From NCBI GenBank assembly GCA_965218495.1, contig OZ244626.1, positions 3,286,001 to 3,350,000 of the forward strand: a stretch of 64,000 nucleotides of DNA, in the 5' to 3' direction. This document shows positions 47,712 through 57,442 of the stretch, piece by piece. Within the stretch, counting starts at the first letter, position 1, and each line of letters begins with the position of its first letter. The stretch comes from G965218495 sp965218495. Its GTDB lineage: Bacteria; Bacteroidota; Rhodothermia; Rhodothermales; Bin80. The position numbers were made by a program, and so were the translations under genes. The notes below the pieces were generated by a model. It did no database searches and had not been told where the DNA came from. It was given only the letters and a program-made list of their open reading frames with translations.

Positions 47712-49189
47712 AGCCCCCTTCGCCGCTGCCACTGTACGCTGGGCTGCGAGGCTGTCGGCTGCGGCACTTGGCGACCCAACACCGCGGCGATCGCAGCCGC
47801 ACGAGCATCCTCCGGCGTTGCTGGGCGAGGTGCCAGCAGTGCCGGATGCTCGCCGATAAAGTGCGTGGAGAGGTCGCCCCGCCGAAACGCATCGCTCTCC
47901 ATCACGCGCAGGCAGAACGGAATCGTCGTTTTCACCCCGACAACGTCGTAGTCCTTGAGCGCCCGCACCATGCGCCGGATGGCTTCTTCGCGCGTTCGCC
48001 CCCATGTGGATACCTTCGCGATCATAGGATCGTAATGGATGGACACTTCGCCCGGTACATCGAATGCCGCGTCTACCCGGATCCCAAATCCCGTGCACGG
48101 GGCATGCCGGACGAGCATGCCTGCATCAGGCAGGAATCCGGCAGCCGCGTCCTCTGCGTACACGCGGCACTCAATAGCGTGTCCATACACGCCAAGGTCT
48201 GCCTGCGTGTATGGAAGCCGCTCGCCACGCGCTACACGAATCTGCGCTTCCACCAAGTCCAGGCCCGTGATCCACTCCGTAACGGGGTGCTCGACCTGCA
48301 ATCGCGTGTTCATCTCCATGAAGTAAAAACTTCCGTCCCGGTCGAGAAGAAACTCCACGGTGCCCGCACCTTCGTACCCGCACGCGTAGGCAGCTCTGAG
48401 CGCCGCGTCCGTCATCTTCCTGCGCAGCGCGGGCGTGACAACGCAGGAGGGCGCCTCCTCAATCACCTTCTGGTGTCGACGCTGAATGGAGCACTCCCGC
48501 TCAAATAGGTGCACTGCTCCATCGTGGCTGTCGAGCAGGACCTGCACTTCAATATGTCTGGGCTTTACGAGATACTTTTCGATGAATACGCGACGGTCAC
48601 CGAAGGAAGACTGAGCTTCGCTCTGGGCCAAAGCCATCGACTCTTTCAACTCACTGGGACTCTCGATCAGGCGCATTCCCTTGCCGCCCCCGCCCGCTGC
48701 GGCCTTGGTGATGATCGGATACCCAATCCGCACCGCCGTCGCCTTTGCCTCCTCCAGGCTTTCCACCGCATCAGGTGTCCCCGGCACCACGGGCACACCC
48801 GCCTGTTGCATCAGCGTGCGCGCGCGCGTCTTGTCACCCATGACAGCAATAGCACTGGCAGGCGGCCCAATAAACACTAGGCCCGCCGCCGTGCAGCGCT
48901 CGGCAAACGTGGCGTTTTCAGAAAGGAATCCATACGCCGGATGCACCGCATCCGCTCCGCATTCTTTTGCGGCATCAAGGACGCGGTCTATTGCCAGATA
49001 TGACTGCTTCGACGGCGCTGGCCCAATGCAGCAGGCCTGATCCGCATACCGCACATGAGCGCTCTGGCGGTCGGCCTCGCTGTAAACTGCCACGGTGCGG
49101 ATCCCGAGCTCCTTGCACGTTCGCATGACGCGAAGCGCAATCTCGCCTCTGTTGGCTATTAATACGTTGCGCAGCTGCCTCATGAACAC
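47708..49189 (-). CDS. accC: Biotin carboxylase subunit of acetyl-CoA carboxylase
   Basis: 493 residues. ATP-grasp enzyme that carboxylates biotin on the carrier protein. N-terminal VLIANRGEIALRVMRTCKELGI, glycine-rich AAAGGGGKGMRLI, EKYLVKPRHIEVQVL and MEMNTRLQVEHPVTE are all canonical. The last 40 residues are longer than in E. coli AccC. No accB lies next to it, so it could also serve another biotin-dependent carboxylase. Divergent from the DnaJ-like gene. Confidence 0.93.
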   Translation of the reverse strand: MFMRQLRNVLIANRGEIALRVMRTCKELGIRTVAVYSEADRQSAHVRYADQACCIGPAPSKQSYLAIDRVLDAAKECGADAVHPAYGFLSENATFAERCTAAGLVFIGPPASAIAVMGDKTRARTLMQQAGVPVVPGTPDAVESLEEAKATAVRIGYPIITKAAAGGGGKGMRLIESPSELKESMALAQSEAQSSFGDRRVFIEKYLVKPRHIEVQVLLDSHDGAVHLFERECSIQRRHQKVIEEAPSCVVTPALRRKMTDAALRAAYACGYEGAGTVEFLLDRDGSFYFMEMNTRLQVEHPVTEWITGLDLVEAQIRVARGERLPYTQADLGVYGHAIECRVYAEDAAAGFLPDAGMLVRHAPCTGFGIRVDAAFDVPGEVSIHYDPMIAKVSTWGRTREEAIRRMVRALKDYDVVGVKTTIPFCLRVMESDAFRRGDLSTHFIGEHPALLAPRPATPEDARAAAIAAVLGRQVPQPTASQPSVQWQRRRGL

Positions 49190-49253
49190 ATCGCGGTGCG
49201 CATCACTTCATAGAGCAGATGCGTAGAAACAGTTAAGCACCGGAAGAAGATAC

Positions 49254-50108
49254 ATGACACGCGGCAAACCCAAAGACTATTACAAAATCCTGGGCATTCA
49301 GCACGACGCGACCGGCGTCGACATCAAGCGTGCGTTCCGGGCGCTGGCCAAACGATATCACCCGGACCACAATCCCGGTGACAAGCGCGCAGAAGAGTAC
49401 TTCAAGATGGTTCAGGAAGCCTATGGCGTGCTATCCGATCAGGACAAAAAGTCAGCCTACGACCACAGACTGCGTGTATACGAAACCGTCAACCACTTTC
49501 GCAGGCAGGCCCGCACGACCACGCCGCGTGGCACGAATTTCGAGAGACGCGCCGACGGCACCTTCGTGCGCCGGACAACGCCGCCACCCAGGAGTGGCAG
49601 CTGGTTCAGCAAACTCTTTGGCGATATGGAATACAAGCGCCGCATCACTAAAACGCTTTCCTTCGAGAAAGCCTTCCGCGGCGGCCCCGTTACCATCCAC
49701 GTCCCGCAGGACAAGCCGGTGCGGGTAACACTCCCGGAAGACATCCGCGATGGCTACACCATCCGCATCAAGGATGTCAGCGGCCCGCCGCTGCATGTTA
49801 CCTTCAAGGTAGCCCCACATGAGTCCTTCAGGATGAAGGGAAATGACTTGGTTTTGGCCGAAACGCTCGAGGTCGGCGCCATGGGCGCCATGCTTGGCGA
49901 GACCTTCCAGGTGGCCCATCCCAGCGGGACCACTGTGTCGGTGACTGTCCCGCCCGGGACCCAGCCCGGCGCCATGCTGCGAGTGCGCGGCAAGGGTGTT
50001 CGTGGGGGTGACATGTTCCTGAAAGTCAGCGTCCTCATCCCCAAGGACCTGACAATGCCGCAGCGCGAAGCACTCCACCACGCGGCCAAAGCCACGGGCC
50101 TCCTGTAG
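49254..50108 (+). CDS. DnaJ/CbpA-like co-chaperone
   Basis: 284 residues. J domain at residues 5-70 with the HPD motif (KRYHPDHNPGDKRAEEYFKMVQEAYGVLSD), then a Gly/Pro/Arg-rich linker, and a C-terminal substrate domain (PVTIHVPQDKPVRVTLPEDI; VPPGTQPGAMLRVRGKGV). It lacks the zinc-finger repeats of DnaJ, so it is CbpA-like (type II). Stimulates DnaK. Confidence 0.92.
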   Translation: MTRGKPKDYYKILGIQHDATGVDIKRAFRALAKRYHPDHNPGDKRAEEYFKMVQEAYGVLSDQDKKSAYDHRLRVYETVNHFRRQARTTTPRGTNFERRADGTFVRRTTPPPRSGSWFSKLFGDMEYKRRITKTLSFEKAFRGGPVTIHVPQDKPVRVTLPEDIRDGYTIRIKDVSGPPLHVTFKVAPHESFRMKGNDLVLAETLEVGAMGAMLGETFQVAHPSGTTVSVTVPPGTQPGAMLRVRGKGVRGGDMFLKVSVLIPKDLTMPQREALHHAAKATGLL

Positions 50109-50114
50109 CTTTTG

Positions 50115-51026
50115 CTACCTGCCTTGAATGGACTGGTAGATTGCCCCAACCAGCGCCTCCGGCGTGATAAAGCCGCCACCCCAGGTCGCGTCATACGTGC
50201 TGGTTGGCTTTTGGGCCACGACTGCGTCCAAACTTAGCCCCTTTTCGATGCCTTCGTGCACCGCGCGCGTGACCGCCTGAAGCATGTCGCGGTACGCGGT
50301 AAGCTCCGCCTTGTTGGAAAGCGGGCCGTGACCCGGAATGATCTTTGTGTCGTCATCGGCCATATGGACGATCCGTGTTGCGGTCTGGATAATTCCACGG
50401 ACATCTCCGCCACTGCCGACGTCAATAAACGGGTACATGCCGTTGAAGTACGTATCGCCCATATGGAAGACGTTGGCGTGCGCGAAGTGTACAATGGCGT
50501 CGCCGTCAGTGTGGGCATGGCCTATCCCGTCGTGAAAGACGCGAATCTGCTCCCCGTTCCAGTGAATGGTGAGCCCTTCGGCAAAGGTGACCACGGGCAG
50601 CGCGTCCGGCGGTGACGCGGGAATGGAACTTCCAAGCGACTCCCTGAACTGCTCCATGCTCATCCTGCTTCGGACGTTTTCATGCGCGACGATAATCGCT
50701 CCGGCTTTACCCAGATTCTCGTTGCCACCCGTGTGGTCGCCATGAAAGTGTGTGTTGACAACAAACTGTACCGGCGCTTCCGTAAGCGTGGCAATGGCCG
50801 CCAGTATCTTCTCGGTGAGGGGAGCAAATTGGTCATCAACCAGGAAGGCGCCGTCTTCTCCCACGGAAAGGCCAATGTTGCCACCCATCCCGACCAGCAT
50901 ATAGACGCCTTCGGCAACGCCAACTACCTCAATTTCGACTGCGTCAAAGTCCCGCTGCGCCCAGGCGCTTGCGGCAAACATACCCAATACAGATGCGATG
51001 ACAAGAGAGCGGGTGAAATAGTGCAT
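50115..51026 (-). CDS. Exported metallo-beta-lactamase-fold hydrolase
   Basis: 303 residues with signal peptide (MHYFTRSLVIASVLGMFAASAWAQ). Zinc motif THFHGDHTGGNENLG, later FHDGIGHAHTDGDAIVHF, MGDTYFNGMYPFID and IIPGHGPLSNKAEL complete the di-metal site. It resembles periplasmic MBL-fold proteins such as those linked to quinoprotein or cyclase families rather than true beta-lactamases. Substrate unknown. Confidence 0.9.
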   Translation of the reverse strand: MHYFTRSLVIASVLGMFAASAWAQRDFDAVEIEVVGVAEGVYMLVGMGGNIGLSVGEDGAFLVDDQFAPLTEKILAAIATLTEAPVQFVVNTHFHGDHTGGNENLGKAGAIIVAHENVRSRMSMEQFRESLGSSIPASPPDALPVVTFAEGLTIHWNGEQIRVFHDGIGHAHTDGDAIVHFAHANVFHMGDTYFNGMYPFIDVGSGGDVRGIIQTATRIVHMADDDTKIIPGHGPLSNKAELTAYRDMLQAVTRAVHEGIEKGLSLDAVVAQKPTSTYDATWGGGFITPEALVGAIYQSIQGR

Positions 51027-51095
51027 GGGACTCCTATGATTGGTAAGCTGTTGGTGCGCACGCTGTGACGGGAGTATGTGTGCCTGCGCAGTTTA

Positions 51096-51614
51096 TTATT
51101 TGCCGACCTCCTTTGCGCGGCCAGCCAATTCGCGATCAACCAAGAAGAGGCTCGGGCCGACGGTACCCACCAAGCGCAGGTCGTCCGCAATCGCGCGGGC
51201 ATTTTCTTCCTCTTCCAGTTGCTCGGTAACAAACCACTGCAGCAGCGTCTGCGAAGCATAGTCATGCTCCTCGACCGCCAGGGCGTAAAGGTCATTGATT
51301 CGCTTTGTGATATGCTGCTCGTGGCGCAGCACCAACTCAAAGACTTCCAGGGGCGTACTCGCCTCAAAGGCAGGCTGCCCGAGTGCCTCGAGCGACACCG
51401 GCGCGTCGCGCTGCAACAGAAAGTCATACAGCTTAAGCGCATGAGTAAGCTCCTCCTCCCACTGCAGGCGCAGCCAATGCGCAAAGCCCTTAAGGTTCTG
51501 TAACTCCATGTGGGCCGAAAGCGCCAGGTACAGATATGCGCTTTCAAGCTCGGCCCGGATCTGCAGGTTGATCGCCGCCTTCATCTTGCAAGATACCTTG
51601 CTGGTCATAGACAT
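51096..51614 (-). CDS. Bacterial non-heme ferritin
   Basis: 172 residues, four-helix ferritin-like protein for iron storage. The di-iron ferroxidase ligands are visible in ELESAYLYLALSAHMEL, WLRLQWEEELTHALKLYDFL and FVTEQLEEEENARAIADDL. The spacing fits FtnA-type ferritin, not bacterioferritin (no heme Met) and not Dps. Confidence 0.92.
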   Translation of the reverse strand: MSMTSKVSCKMKAAINLQIRAELESAYLYLALSAHMELQNLKGFAHWLRLQWEEELTHALKLYDFLLQRDAPVSLEALGQPAFEASTPLEVFELVLRHEQHITKRINDLYALAVEEHDYASQTLLQWFVTEQLEEEENARAIADDLRLVGTVGPSLFLVDRELAGRAKEVGK

Positions 51615-51761
51615 CGCGGAATCTGTTTAGTGCATGCAAGCCTGTCCAGAAGCAGTTTCCCGACATAGCCGAACAAAAAGTGTGCCGGCATCGTATCAGC
51701 GCGCGATCAATTCGCCCTTCTATGCTACACTGCTACGCATCGCAACTTACTGACTTTGCCG

Positions 51762-53330
51762 ATGTCAAGTGCACCGCATATCCTATGGGCTGACGACGAG
51801 ATCGACCTCCTCCGGTCTCACATTCTGTTTCTGGAGAACAAAGGCTACCGTGTGACGCGCGTCACCAACGGGTCGGACGCGGTAGCTGCCATGGAGCGCA
51901 CCCCGTTTGACGTGGTACTGCTGGACGAGCAGATGCCAGGCATGGGCGGGCTGGATACGCTGGCTGCCGTCAAGCGCGTACGGCCCCGGGTACCGGTGGT
52001 CATGGTCACCAAAAGCGAAGAAGAGCACCTCATGGAGGAGGCGCTGGGAGACCAGATCAGTGACTACCTCACCAAGCCGGTCAACCCCAGCCAGATCCTG
52101 CTGACCTGCAAGCGCCTGTTGGAGCGTGCACGCCTGCGCAGCGAAAAGGTGTCGCACGACTACCTGCAGCGTTTTAGCCAGATTTCCATGGCACTCACGA
52201 ACCCGCTCTCCCACCAGGAGTGGGTTGACCTGTACCGCGAGATTGTGCGATACGATGTACAGCTCGAAGGGGATGAGGGCGCGCGGCAGATCCTGCAGGA
52301 CCAGTACCAGGAAGCCAATCGGGCCTTCGGACGCTTTATCGCCGCCAACTACACGGACTGGATCCGCCTCGCGCGCCGTCCAGCGCTCGACGCACGACCC
52401 GTGCTTTCGCACGAGGTCATCCCCGAATGGGTGCTGCCGCGGTTGGGCGAACACAAGTGTGTGCTATTCTTCGTCATCGACTGTATGCGGTATGATCAGT
52501 GGCTGGAATTTGAAAAACTGCTCTATCCGCTTTTTACCATAGAGAAGGAGTTTCACTATTCCATCCTGCCTACGGCGACACCATATTCGCGAAACGCCAT
52601 TTTCAGCGGGTTGCTGCCTCGCGACATTGCACGTTTGCATGCCCGGGCGTGGGACTCGGGAGAGGACGATGAACACAGCAAGAATCGCCACGAAGAAGCG
52701 TTCTTAGCTGACCTCCTGAGGCGCAAGCGGCACACGAACATCCGGCTGCGCTACCAGAAACTGGTCGGCAAGGCAGACGGCCGCGCCTTTGCCAGCGAAG
52801 TGACCGACTTCCTGCAGGCAGACCTAAGCGCGATCGTGGTGAACTTTGTCGACATCCTTGCGCACAGCCGCGCAGACTATGACATCATCAAGGAATTGGC
52901 ACCGGACGAGCGCGCGTATCGCGCTTTGACGCGCACTTGGTTTGAGCACTCATGGCTGTATCAGGCGTTTCAGAGCCTTGCCAAGCATGATTGCACCGTC
53001 GTCATCACGACCGACCACGGCGCGATCCGCAGCTTGCATGCAGCGAAGGTCCGCGGGGATCGGCGCACATCGACAGCGCTGCGATATAAGAGCGGCCGCA
53101 ATCTCAAAGTCAGCACGAAGCATGCGCTCGTCATCAAGGACCCGCACGCGTGGGGGCTGCCCACCGATCGCCTGACCACGGACTTTATCATTGCCAAGGA
53201 AGACTACTACTTCCTCTATCCTACCAACTACCACCACTACCTCAACCTCTATAACGACTCAATGCAGCACGGCGGCGCGTCGCTGGAGGAAATGATTTTG
53301 CCCGTCGTTACAATGCGCCCGCGCCACTAG
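51762..53330 (+). CDS. porX: T9SS response regulator PorX (receiver plus PglZ domain)
   Basis: 522 residues from ATG 51762. Receiver domain at 1-120: acidic pair WADDEID, phospho-acceptor VVLLDEQMPG, Thr/Lys switch MVTKS and LTKPVNP. A helical linker leads to a PglZ (alkaline-phosphatase-superfamily) domain: VIDCMRYDQW, ILPTATPYSRNAIFSG (Thr), NFVDILAHSRAD, VITTDHG and GGASLEEMILPVV. This architecture is the T9SS regulator that PorY phosphorylates; known PorX proteins hydrolyse oligonucleotides. Its stop codon abuts the folC start. Confidence 0.95.
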   Translation: MSSAPHILWADDEIDLLRSHILFLENKGYRVTRVTNGSDAVAAMERTPFDVVLLDEQMPGMGGLDTLAAVKRVRPRVPVVMVTKSEEEHLMEEALGDQISDYLTKPVNPSQILLTCKRLLERARLRSEKVSHDYLQRFSQISMALTNPLSHQEWVDLYREIVRYDVQLEGDEGARQILQDQYQEANRAFGRFIAANYTDWIRLARRPALDARPVLSHEVIPEWVLPRLGEHKCVLFFVIDCMRYDQWLEFEKLLYPLFTIEKEFHYSILPTATPYSRNAIFSGLLPRDIARLHARAWDSGEDDEHSKNRHEEAFLADLLRRKRHTNIRLRYQKLVGKADGRAFASEVTDFLQADLSAIVVNFVDILAHSRADYDIIKELAPDERAYRALTRTWFEHSWLYQAFQSLAKHDCTVVITTDHGAIRSLHAAKVRGDRRTSTALRYKSGRNLKVSTKHALVIKDPHAWGLPTDRLTTDFIIAKEDYYFLYPTNYHHYLNLYNDSMQHGGASLEEMILPVVTMRPRH

Positions 53331-54608
53331 ATGGACGCATTTGAGACGTACCTCTTGCAGCTGCCTCGTTATGGCGACAAGGGTGCGAAGGCCATGCATC
53401 CTGGCTTTGAGCGTGTCAATGCGCTGGTAAAGGCGATGGGTCGCCCTCACACGCAATTCGAGAGCATCCATATCGCCGGCACCAACGGCAAGGGTTCTAC
53501 CGCGTCCATGGTTGCGGCAATCCTAAGAGCAGCCGGCCACTCGCGAGTGGGACTGTATACTTCGCCGCATCTGACCTCTATGCGCGAACGTATTCGCTGC
53601 GACGGTGCCATGGTCCCGGTTGCGTGGATGAATACGGCAGTTGCGCAATACCGCCACGTGATGGACGCGGTGCAGCCGAGCTTCTTTGAGGCCATGACCG
53701 CGCTAGCCTTCCTCTATTTTGCAGAGCAGGAAGTATCCGTCGCGATTGTTGAGGCCGGCTTGGGTGGCCGCCTGGATGCTACCAACATCTTGCAGCCGCG
53801 ACTGAGCATCATCACGTGCATTGACTTTGATCACATGAATGTGCTGGGTCACTCACTGAGTGCCATAGCGCGGGAAAAGGGAGGGATCATCAAGCCGGGC
53901 GTACCACTGCTTACGGCTACATCCCAACCGGAGGCGCTGGCAGTGCTCGAAGCGATCGGCGCACACCTGCGCGCTCCGGTTCATGTGACGCACCGCGAAT
54001 GTCAGATGGAAGCGGCACAGGGAGCAGACGGCCTTGAGCTCACTGCCACAACGCCACAGGCAACCTATTCGGCGGCAACGCTTGAGTTATCAGGCACGCA
54101 CCAAGCAGCCAACGCGCTCCTCGCTATTCGTGCGGCGGAGCTTCTCTACGGGACTGCACCCGCAGCCATCCGTACAGGATTGCAGCATGTGAAGGCGCTC
54201 AGCGGGCTGCGTGGCCGCCTGGAATCACTCGCAACCTCGCCGCGAGTCATTTTGGATGTGGCGCACAACGAGGCCGGACTGCGAAGCGCGCTCGCCTACG
54301 CACGTACCCGGTGCCACGGACGACTCTTTGTTCTTTTTGGGCTGGTACGTAGCAAAGACGCTGCAAAGATGGCTCAGGCCCTTTTTGCAGCGCGCACAAT
54401 TGTGTATACTTGTGACGTACCTGCCAGACGTGGGTTGAGTGCGAGCGAGCTTGCCGATATCCTGCGCGTCTGGCATGTGCCGATTGCCCGCTCGGGCACA
54501 TGGGAAGCGGCCTTTTCGCACGTGAAGGTCCGCGCTGCTCCAGAGGACTGGATACTGGTATGCGGGTCCCATTACCTTGCGGGCGCGGTTCTGGGGGCCT
54601 ATGCCTAG
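53331..54608 (+). CDS. folC: Folylpolyglutamate/dihydrofolate synthase
   Basis: 425 residues. ATP-dependent Mur-ligase-type enzyme adding glutamate to dihydropteroate/folate. P-loop IAGTNGKGSTASMVAAIL, YTSPHLTSMRERIRCDG, VEAGLGGRLDATNI and the C-terminal LDVAHNEAGLRSAL are diagnostic. Its ATG follows the porX stop directly (TAGATG), so translation is probably coupled. With folE at 4.4 kb it belongs to folate metabolism, unlike its operon partner. Confidence 0.95.
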   Translation: MDAFETYLLQLPRYGDKGAKAMHPGFERVNALVKAMGRPHTQFESIHIAGTNGKGSTASMVAAILRAAGHSRVGLYTSPHLTSMRERIRCDGAMVPVAWMNTAVAQYRHVMDAVQPSFFEAMTALAFLYFAEQEVSVAIVEAGLGGRLDATNILQPRLSIITCIDFDHMNVLGHSLSAIAREKGGIIKPGVPLLTATSQPEALAVLEAIGAHLRAPVHVTHRECQMEAAQGADGLELTATTPQATYSAATLELSGTHQAANALLAIRAAELLYGTAPAAIRTGLQHVKALSGLRGRLESLATSPRVILDVAHNEAGLRSALAYARTRCHGRLFVLFGLVRSKDAAKMAQALFAARTIVYTCDVPARRGLSASELADILRVWHVPIARSGTWEAAFSHVKVRAAPEDWILVCGSHYLAGAVLGAYA

Positions 54609-54881
54609 CGGTTCGATCATGAATTCTTCTTGTTGGCTTGCACATTGAGGCAACGGAATCCTGCTTGGTGCGTACCAGCATCAGGCAAAGATTGATACCC
54701 CTGCGTTAAGCCTCCTCCTGATTGGGCTGCCTGCCCTGCTGTGAATCACCCCTGTTAGTTTTTCCTGCTGCTTGAGATACGGCTTACGGGCCAGTCTGCT
54801 CATCCACCTCATCGGGCGTCGCTGCTCTCGCTGACACGCGCCTTCATCCATGCCCTGCTTGGCAACCTATCGCCAGACGAC

Positions 54882-56633
54882 ATGACTCACGCTGAATTGC
54901 AACGCAAAAAACTGTCCGAGCTCACGGACCTGGCCCGCCAGAATAAGCTGAAGGGCTGGACCCACCTACGCAAGCAGGGACTGATTGAGTTTCTTGCCGA
55001 GCGCCTTCCGGGAACTGGCACTGGCAACGGTGCCGCGGCGGCGCCCGCGCAGGCATCGGCTCCACAACCCCCGATCGTGCCACCACCTAAGCCTACCTCC
55101 CGGCCAGTGCCGCCCGAAGCGCCCGTGCACGCAAGGGCCAAGACGGAGCCTCCCGCCATGCTCTTCCCGCCCGAAGCGCCCGCACGCCCCAAGGGCCCGT
55201 CAGAGCACTCGCGCGCCTCGCGACCTCGGTTCCGGCACGTTGGTAAGCCCGGCGAAGGGTCGCGTGGAGAGTCTGCTCGCAGGCCTCCTTCCAACGAAGG
55301 GCGGGATCCCAAGCCGCGCACGCATGGAGACGGCGGGCGCCCGCCCAGAGAAGATGTGAATCGTGGTCCTCGCACGGATCAGCGGCGCGGCGGACCACGG
55401 CCCGATCGTCACCGGACACGGCGTGACAGCAGGCGTTCCGTGCGTGAAGAGCGGCGCAAACGCGTCTACGAGGGCCGTCCTGAGTACATGGCACATCACG
55501 AGCCCGGGCGCATGGAGCTGGATGCCATGATTCAAAAGACGGGGGTATTGGAGGTACTGCCAGACGGGTACGGGTTTTTGCGGTCCGCGGAATACAACTA
55601 CCTCCCCAGTCCCGACGACATCTACGTGTCTCCCAGCCAGATTAAACGCTTCAGCCTGCGGCTGGGTGACACCGTTGACGGTGCGGTACGGCCGCCGAAG
55701 GAGGGCGAGCGGTTCTTTGCGCTGATCCATGTCAACAACGTCAATGGCCGCCCGCCCGGCGGTGTAGATGAGCGCCAAAGCTTTGACTACCTGACGCCGC
55801 TGTACCCTGAGGACCAGCTGCTCCTGGAGACACGCCCCAACGAAATGAGTATGCGCGTCCTGGACCTTTTTGCTCCCATTGGTAAGGGGCAAAGGGGCCT
55901 CATCGTGGCGCAACCCAAGACCGGAAAGACAATCCTCTTACAGAAGATCGCCAACTCCATCTCGGCCAATCACCCGGAGGCACACCTGTTGATCCTTCTG
56001 GTGGATGAGCGCCCAGAGGAGGTCACCGACATGCGTCGAAGCGTCAAAGGCGAGGTCATTGCCTCCACATTCGACCAGGACCCCGAACGCCATGTGGCAG
56101 TCGCCGGCATCGTGCTGGAAAAGGCCAAGCGCCTAGTTGAAGCCAAGCACGATGTCGTCATCCTGCTGGACTCCATCACGCGTCTGGCGCGGGCCCACAA
56201 CGCGGTAGCCCCGGATTCGGGACGCACGCTGTCCGGTGGCATTGAAGCAGGCGCGTTGCGCGGTCCCAAGCGATTTTTCGGGGCGGCACGCAACGTGGAG
56301 GAAGGCGGCTCATTAACCATCATCGGCACCGCGCTGATCGATACCGGCAGCCGCATGGATGAAGTGATCTTCGAGGAATTCAAGGGCACCGGCAACATGG
56401 AGTTGGTACTGAACCGCGAAATGGCCGACCGGCGCATATATCCAGCCATGAACGTCGTGATGTCCGGCACGCGGCGTGAAGAACTGTTGATTTCGGAGGC
56501 CCGGCTGATGCGCATATGGATCCTGCGCAAGCTCTTGGCTGACATGGATCCCATTCCGGCCATGAACTTTCTCCTGGACCGCCTTCGCGGGACCAAGAGC
56601 AATGACGAATTCCTAGTGTCCATGAACTCGTAG
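54882..56633 (+). CDS. rho: Transcription termination factor Rho with basic insertion
   Basis: 583 residues. N-terminal helical domain (ELQRKKLSELTDLARQNKLKG), then about 150 residues rich in Pro, Arg and Gly with no predicted fold, then the RNA-binding OB fold (GVLEVLPDGYGFLRSAEYNY) and the ATPase core: Walker A AQPKTGKTILLQ, Walker B VVILLDSITRLARAHN, Q-loop ALRGPKRFFGAARN and R-loop. Inserts of this kind occur in Rho of GC-rich bacteria and Bacteroidota. Confidence 0.95.
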   Translation: MTHAELQRKKLSELTDLARQNKLKGWTHLRKQGLIEFLAERLPGTGTGNGAAAAPAQASAPQPPIVPPPKPTSRPVPPEAPVHARAKTEPPAMLFPPEAPARPKGPSEHSRASRPRFRHVGKPGEGSRGESARRPPSNEGRDPKPRTHGDGGRPPREDVNRGPRTDQRRGGPRPDRHRTRRDSRRSVREERRKRVYEGRPEYMAHHEPGRMELDAMIQKTGVLEVLPDGYGFLRSAEYNYLPSPDDIYVSPSQIKRFSLRLGDTVDGAVRPPKEGERFFALIHVNNVNGRPPGGVDERQSFDYLTPLYPEDQLLLETRPNEMSMRVLDLFAPIGKGQRGLIVAQPKTGKTILLQKIANSISANHPEAHLLILLVDERPEEVTDMRRSVKGEVIASTFDQDPERHVAVAGIVLEKAKRLVEAKHDVVILLDSITRLARAHNAVAPDSGRTLSGGIEAGALRGPKRFFGAARNVEEGGSLTIIGTALIDTGSRMDEVIFEEFKGTGNMELVLNREMADRRIYPAMNVVMSGTRREELLISEARLMRIWILRKLLADMDPIPAMNFLLDRLRGTKSNDEFLVSMNS

Positions 56634-56672
56634 TTTGGCCGCGCCTGCTCTCACCCCGCTGGGTACCTAACG

Positions 56673-57431
56673 ATGGCTGTACCGGACGCGATCAAGGTGG
56701 TGCTGTTCGATATGGACGGTGTGCTGGTAGACGTCTCACGATCGTATAGACGGGCCATTGAAGAGACGGTGCTGTACTTCACAGGCCGAAGGATCACCTC
56801 GAGTGTGACGCAGCGCTACAAGAACCGGGGCGGCTTCAACGACGACTGGGGCCTCACACATGCCATAGTGGTTGACAGCGGCATGGAGGTTTCGCTGCCA
56901 CGTGTGACGGCCGAGTTTCAGCGCCGGTACCGGGGCGACCGCTGGAATGGCTTTATCAACGACGAGCCGCCGCTGGTAGATGTCGCCACACTGGAGCGCC
57001 TTCGGCAGCATGGGTTCATTCTCGGCATTGTCACGGGCCGCCCTGCCGCAGAAGCACGCTGGACGCTGGATCACTTGGGGTGGCGTTCCCACTTCCCACT
57101 ATTGGTGGCCCGGGAGCATTACGGACGGCGCAGCAAGCCGGATCCTTTTCCGCTGCTGCACGCGCTGGGACGGTTGCAGGCCGCCGGCCACCAAGTGCGC
57201 CCGGAGCAAGCGCTCTACATAGGCGATACGGTGGATGACGTTGTGGCCGCGAGCGCCGCCGGGATGTGGGCCGTGGGCAACGTGCCCCCATACCTGGACC
57301 ACGCCGCACACAGCAGGCTGCTTATGGAGCGAGGGGCACACATCGTGGTAGAAAGCCCCAACCAGCTGCCCGGAGTCTTGGAGAGTTGGACGAAAATGGC
57401 AGCGGCCAGCGACAAACAGGGAATCGCGTAG
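56673..57431 (+). CDS. HAD-superfamily phosphatase
   Basis: 252 residues. HAD motif I VLFDMDGVLVDVSRSYRRAIEET, motif II VTGRP, motif III Lys in RRSKPDPFPLL and motif IV YIGDTVDDVVAASAAG. The cap is small and helical. The length and the RYKNRGGFNDDWGLTHAI segment resemble a HAD subfamily often associated with histidinol-phosphate or phosphoglycolate-like substrates; the exact substrate cannot be told. Followed closely by proline dehydrogenase. Confidence 0.88.
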   Translation: MAVPDAIKVVLFDMDGVLVDVSRSYRRAIEETVLYFTGRRITSSVTQRYKNRGGFNDDWGLTHAIVVDSGMEVSLPRVTAEFQRRYRGDRWNGFINDEPPLVDVATLERLRQHGFILGIVTGRPAAEARWTLDHLGWRSHFPLLVAREHYGRRSKPDPFPLLHALGRLQAAGHQVRPEQALYIGDTVDDVVAASAAGMWAVGNVPPYLDHAAHSRLLMERGAHIVVESPNQLPGVLESWTKMAAASDKQGIA

Positions 57432-57442
57432 TATCTTCGAAA

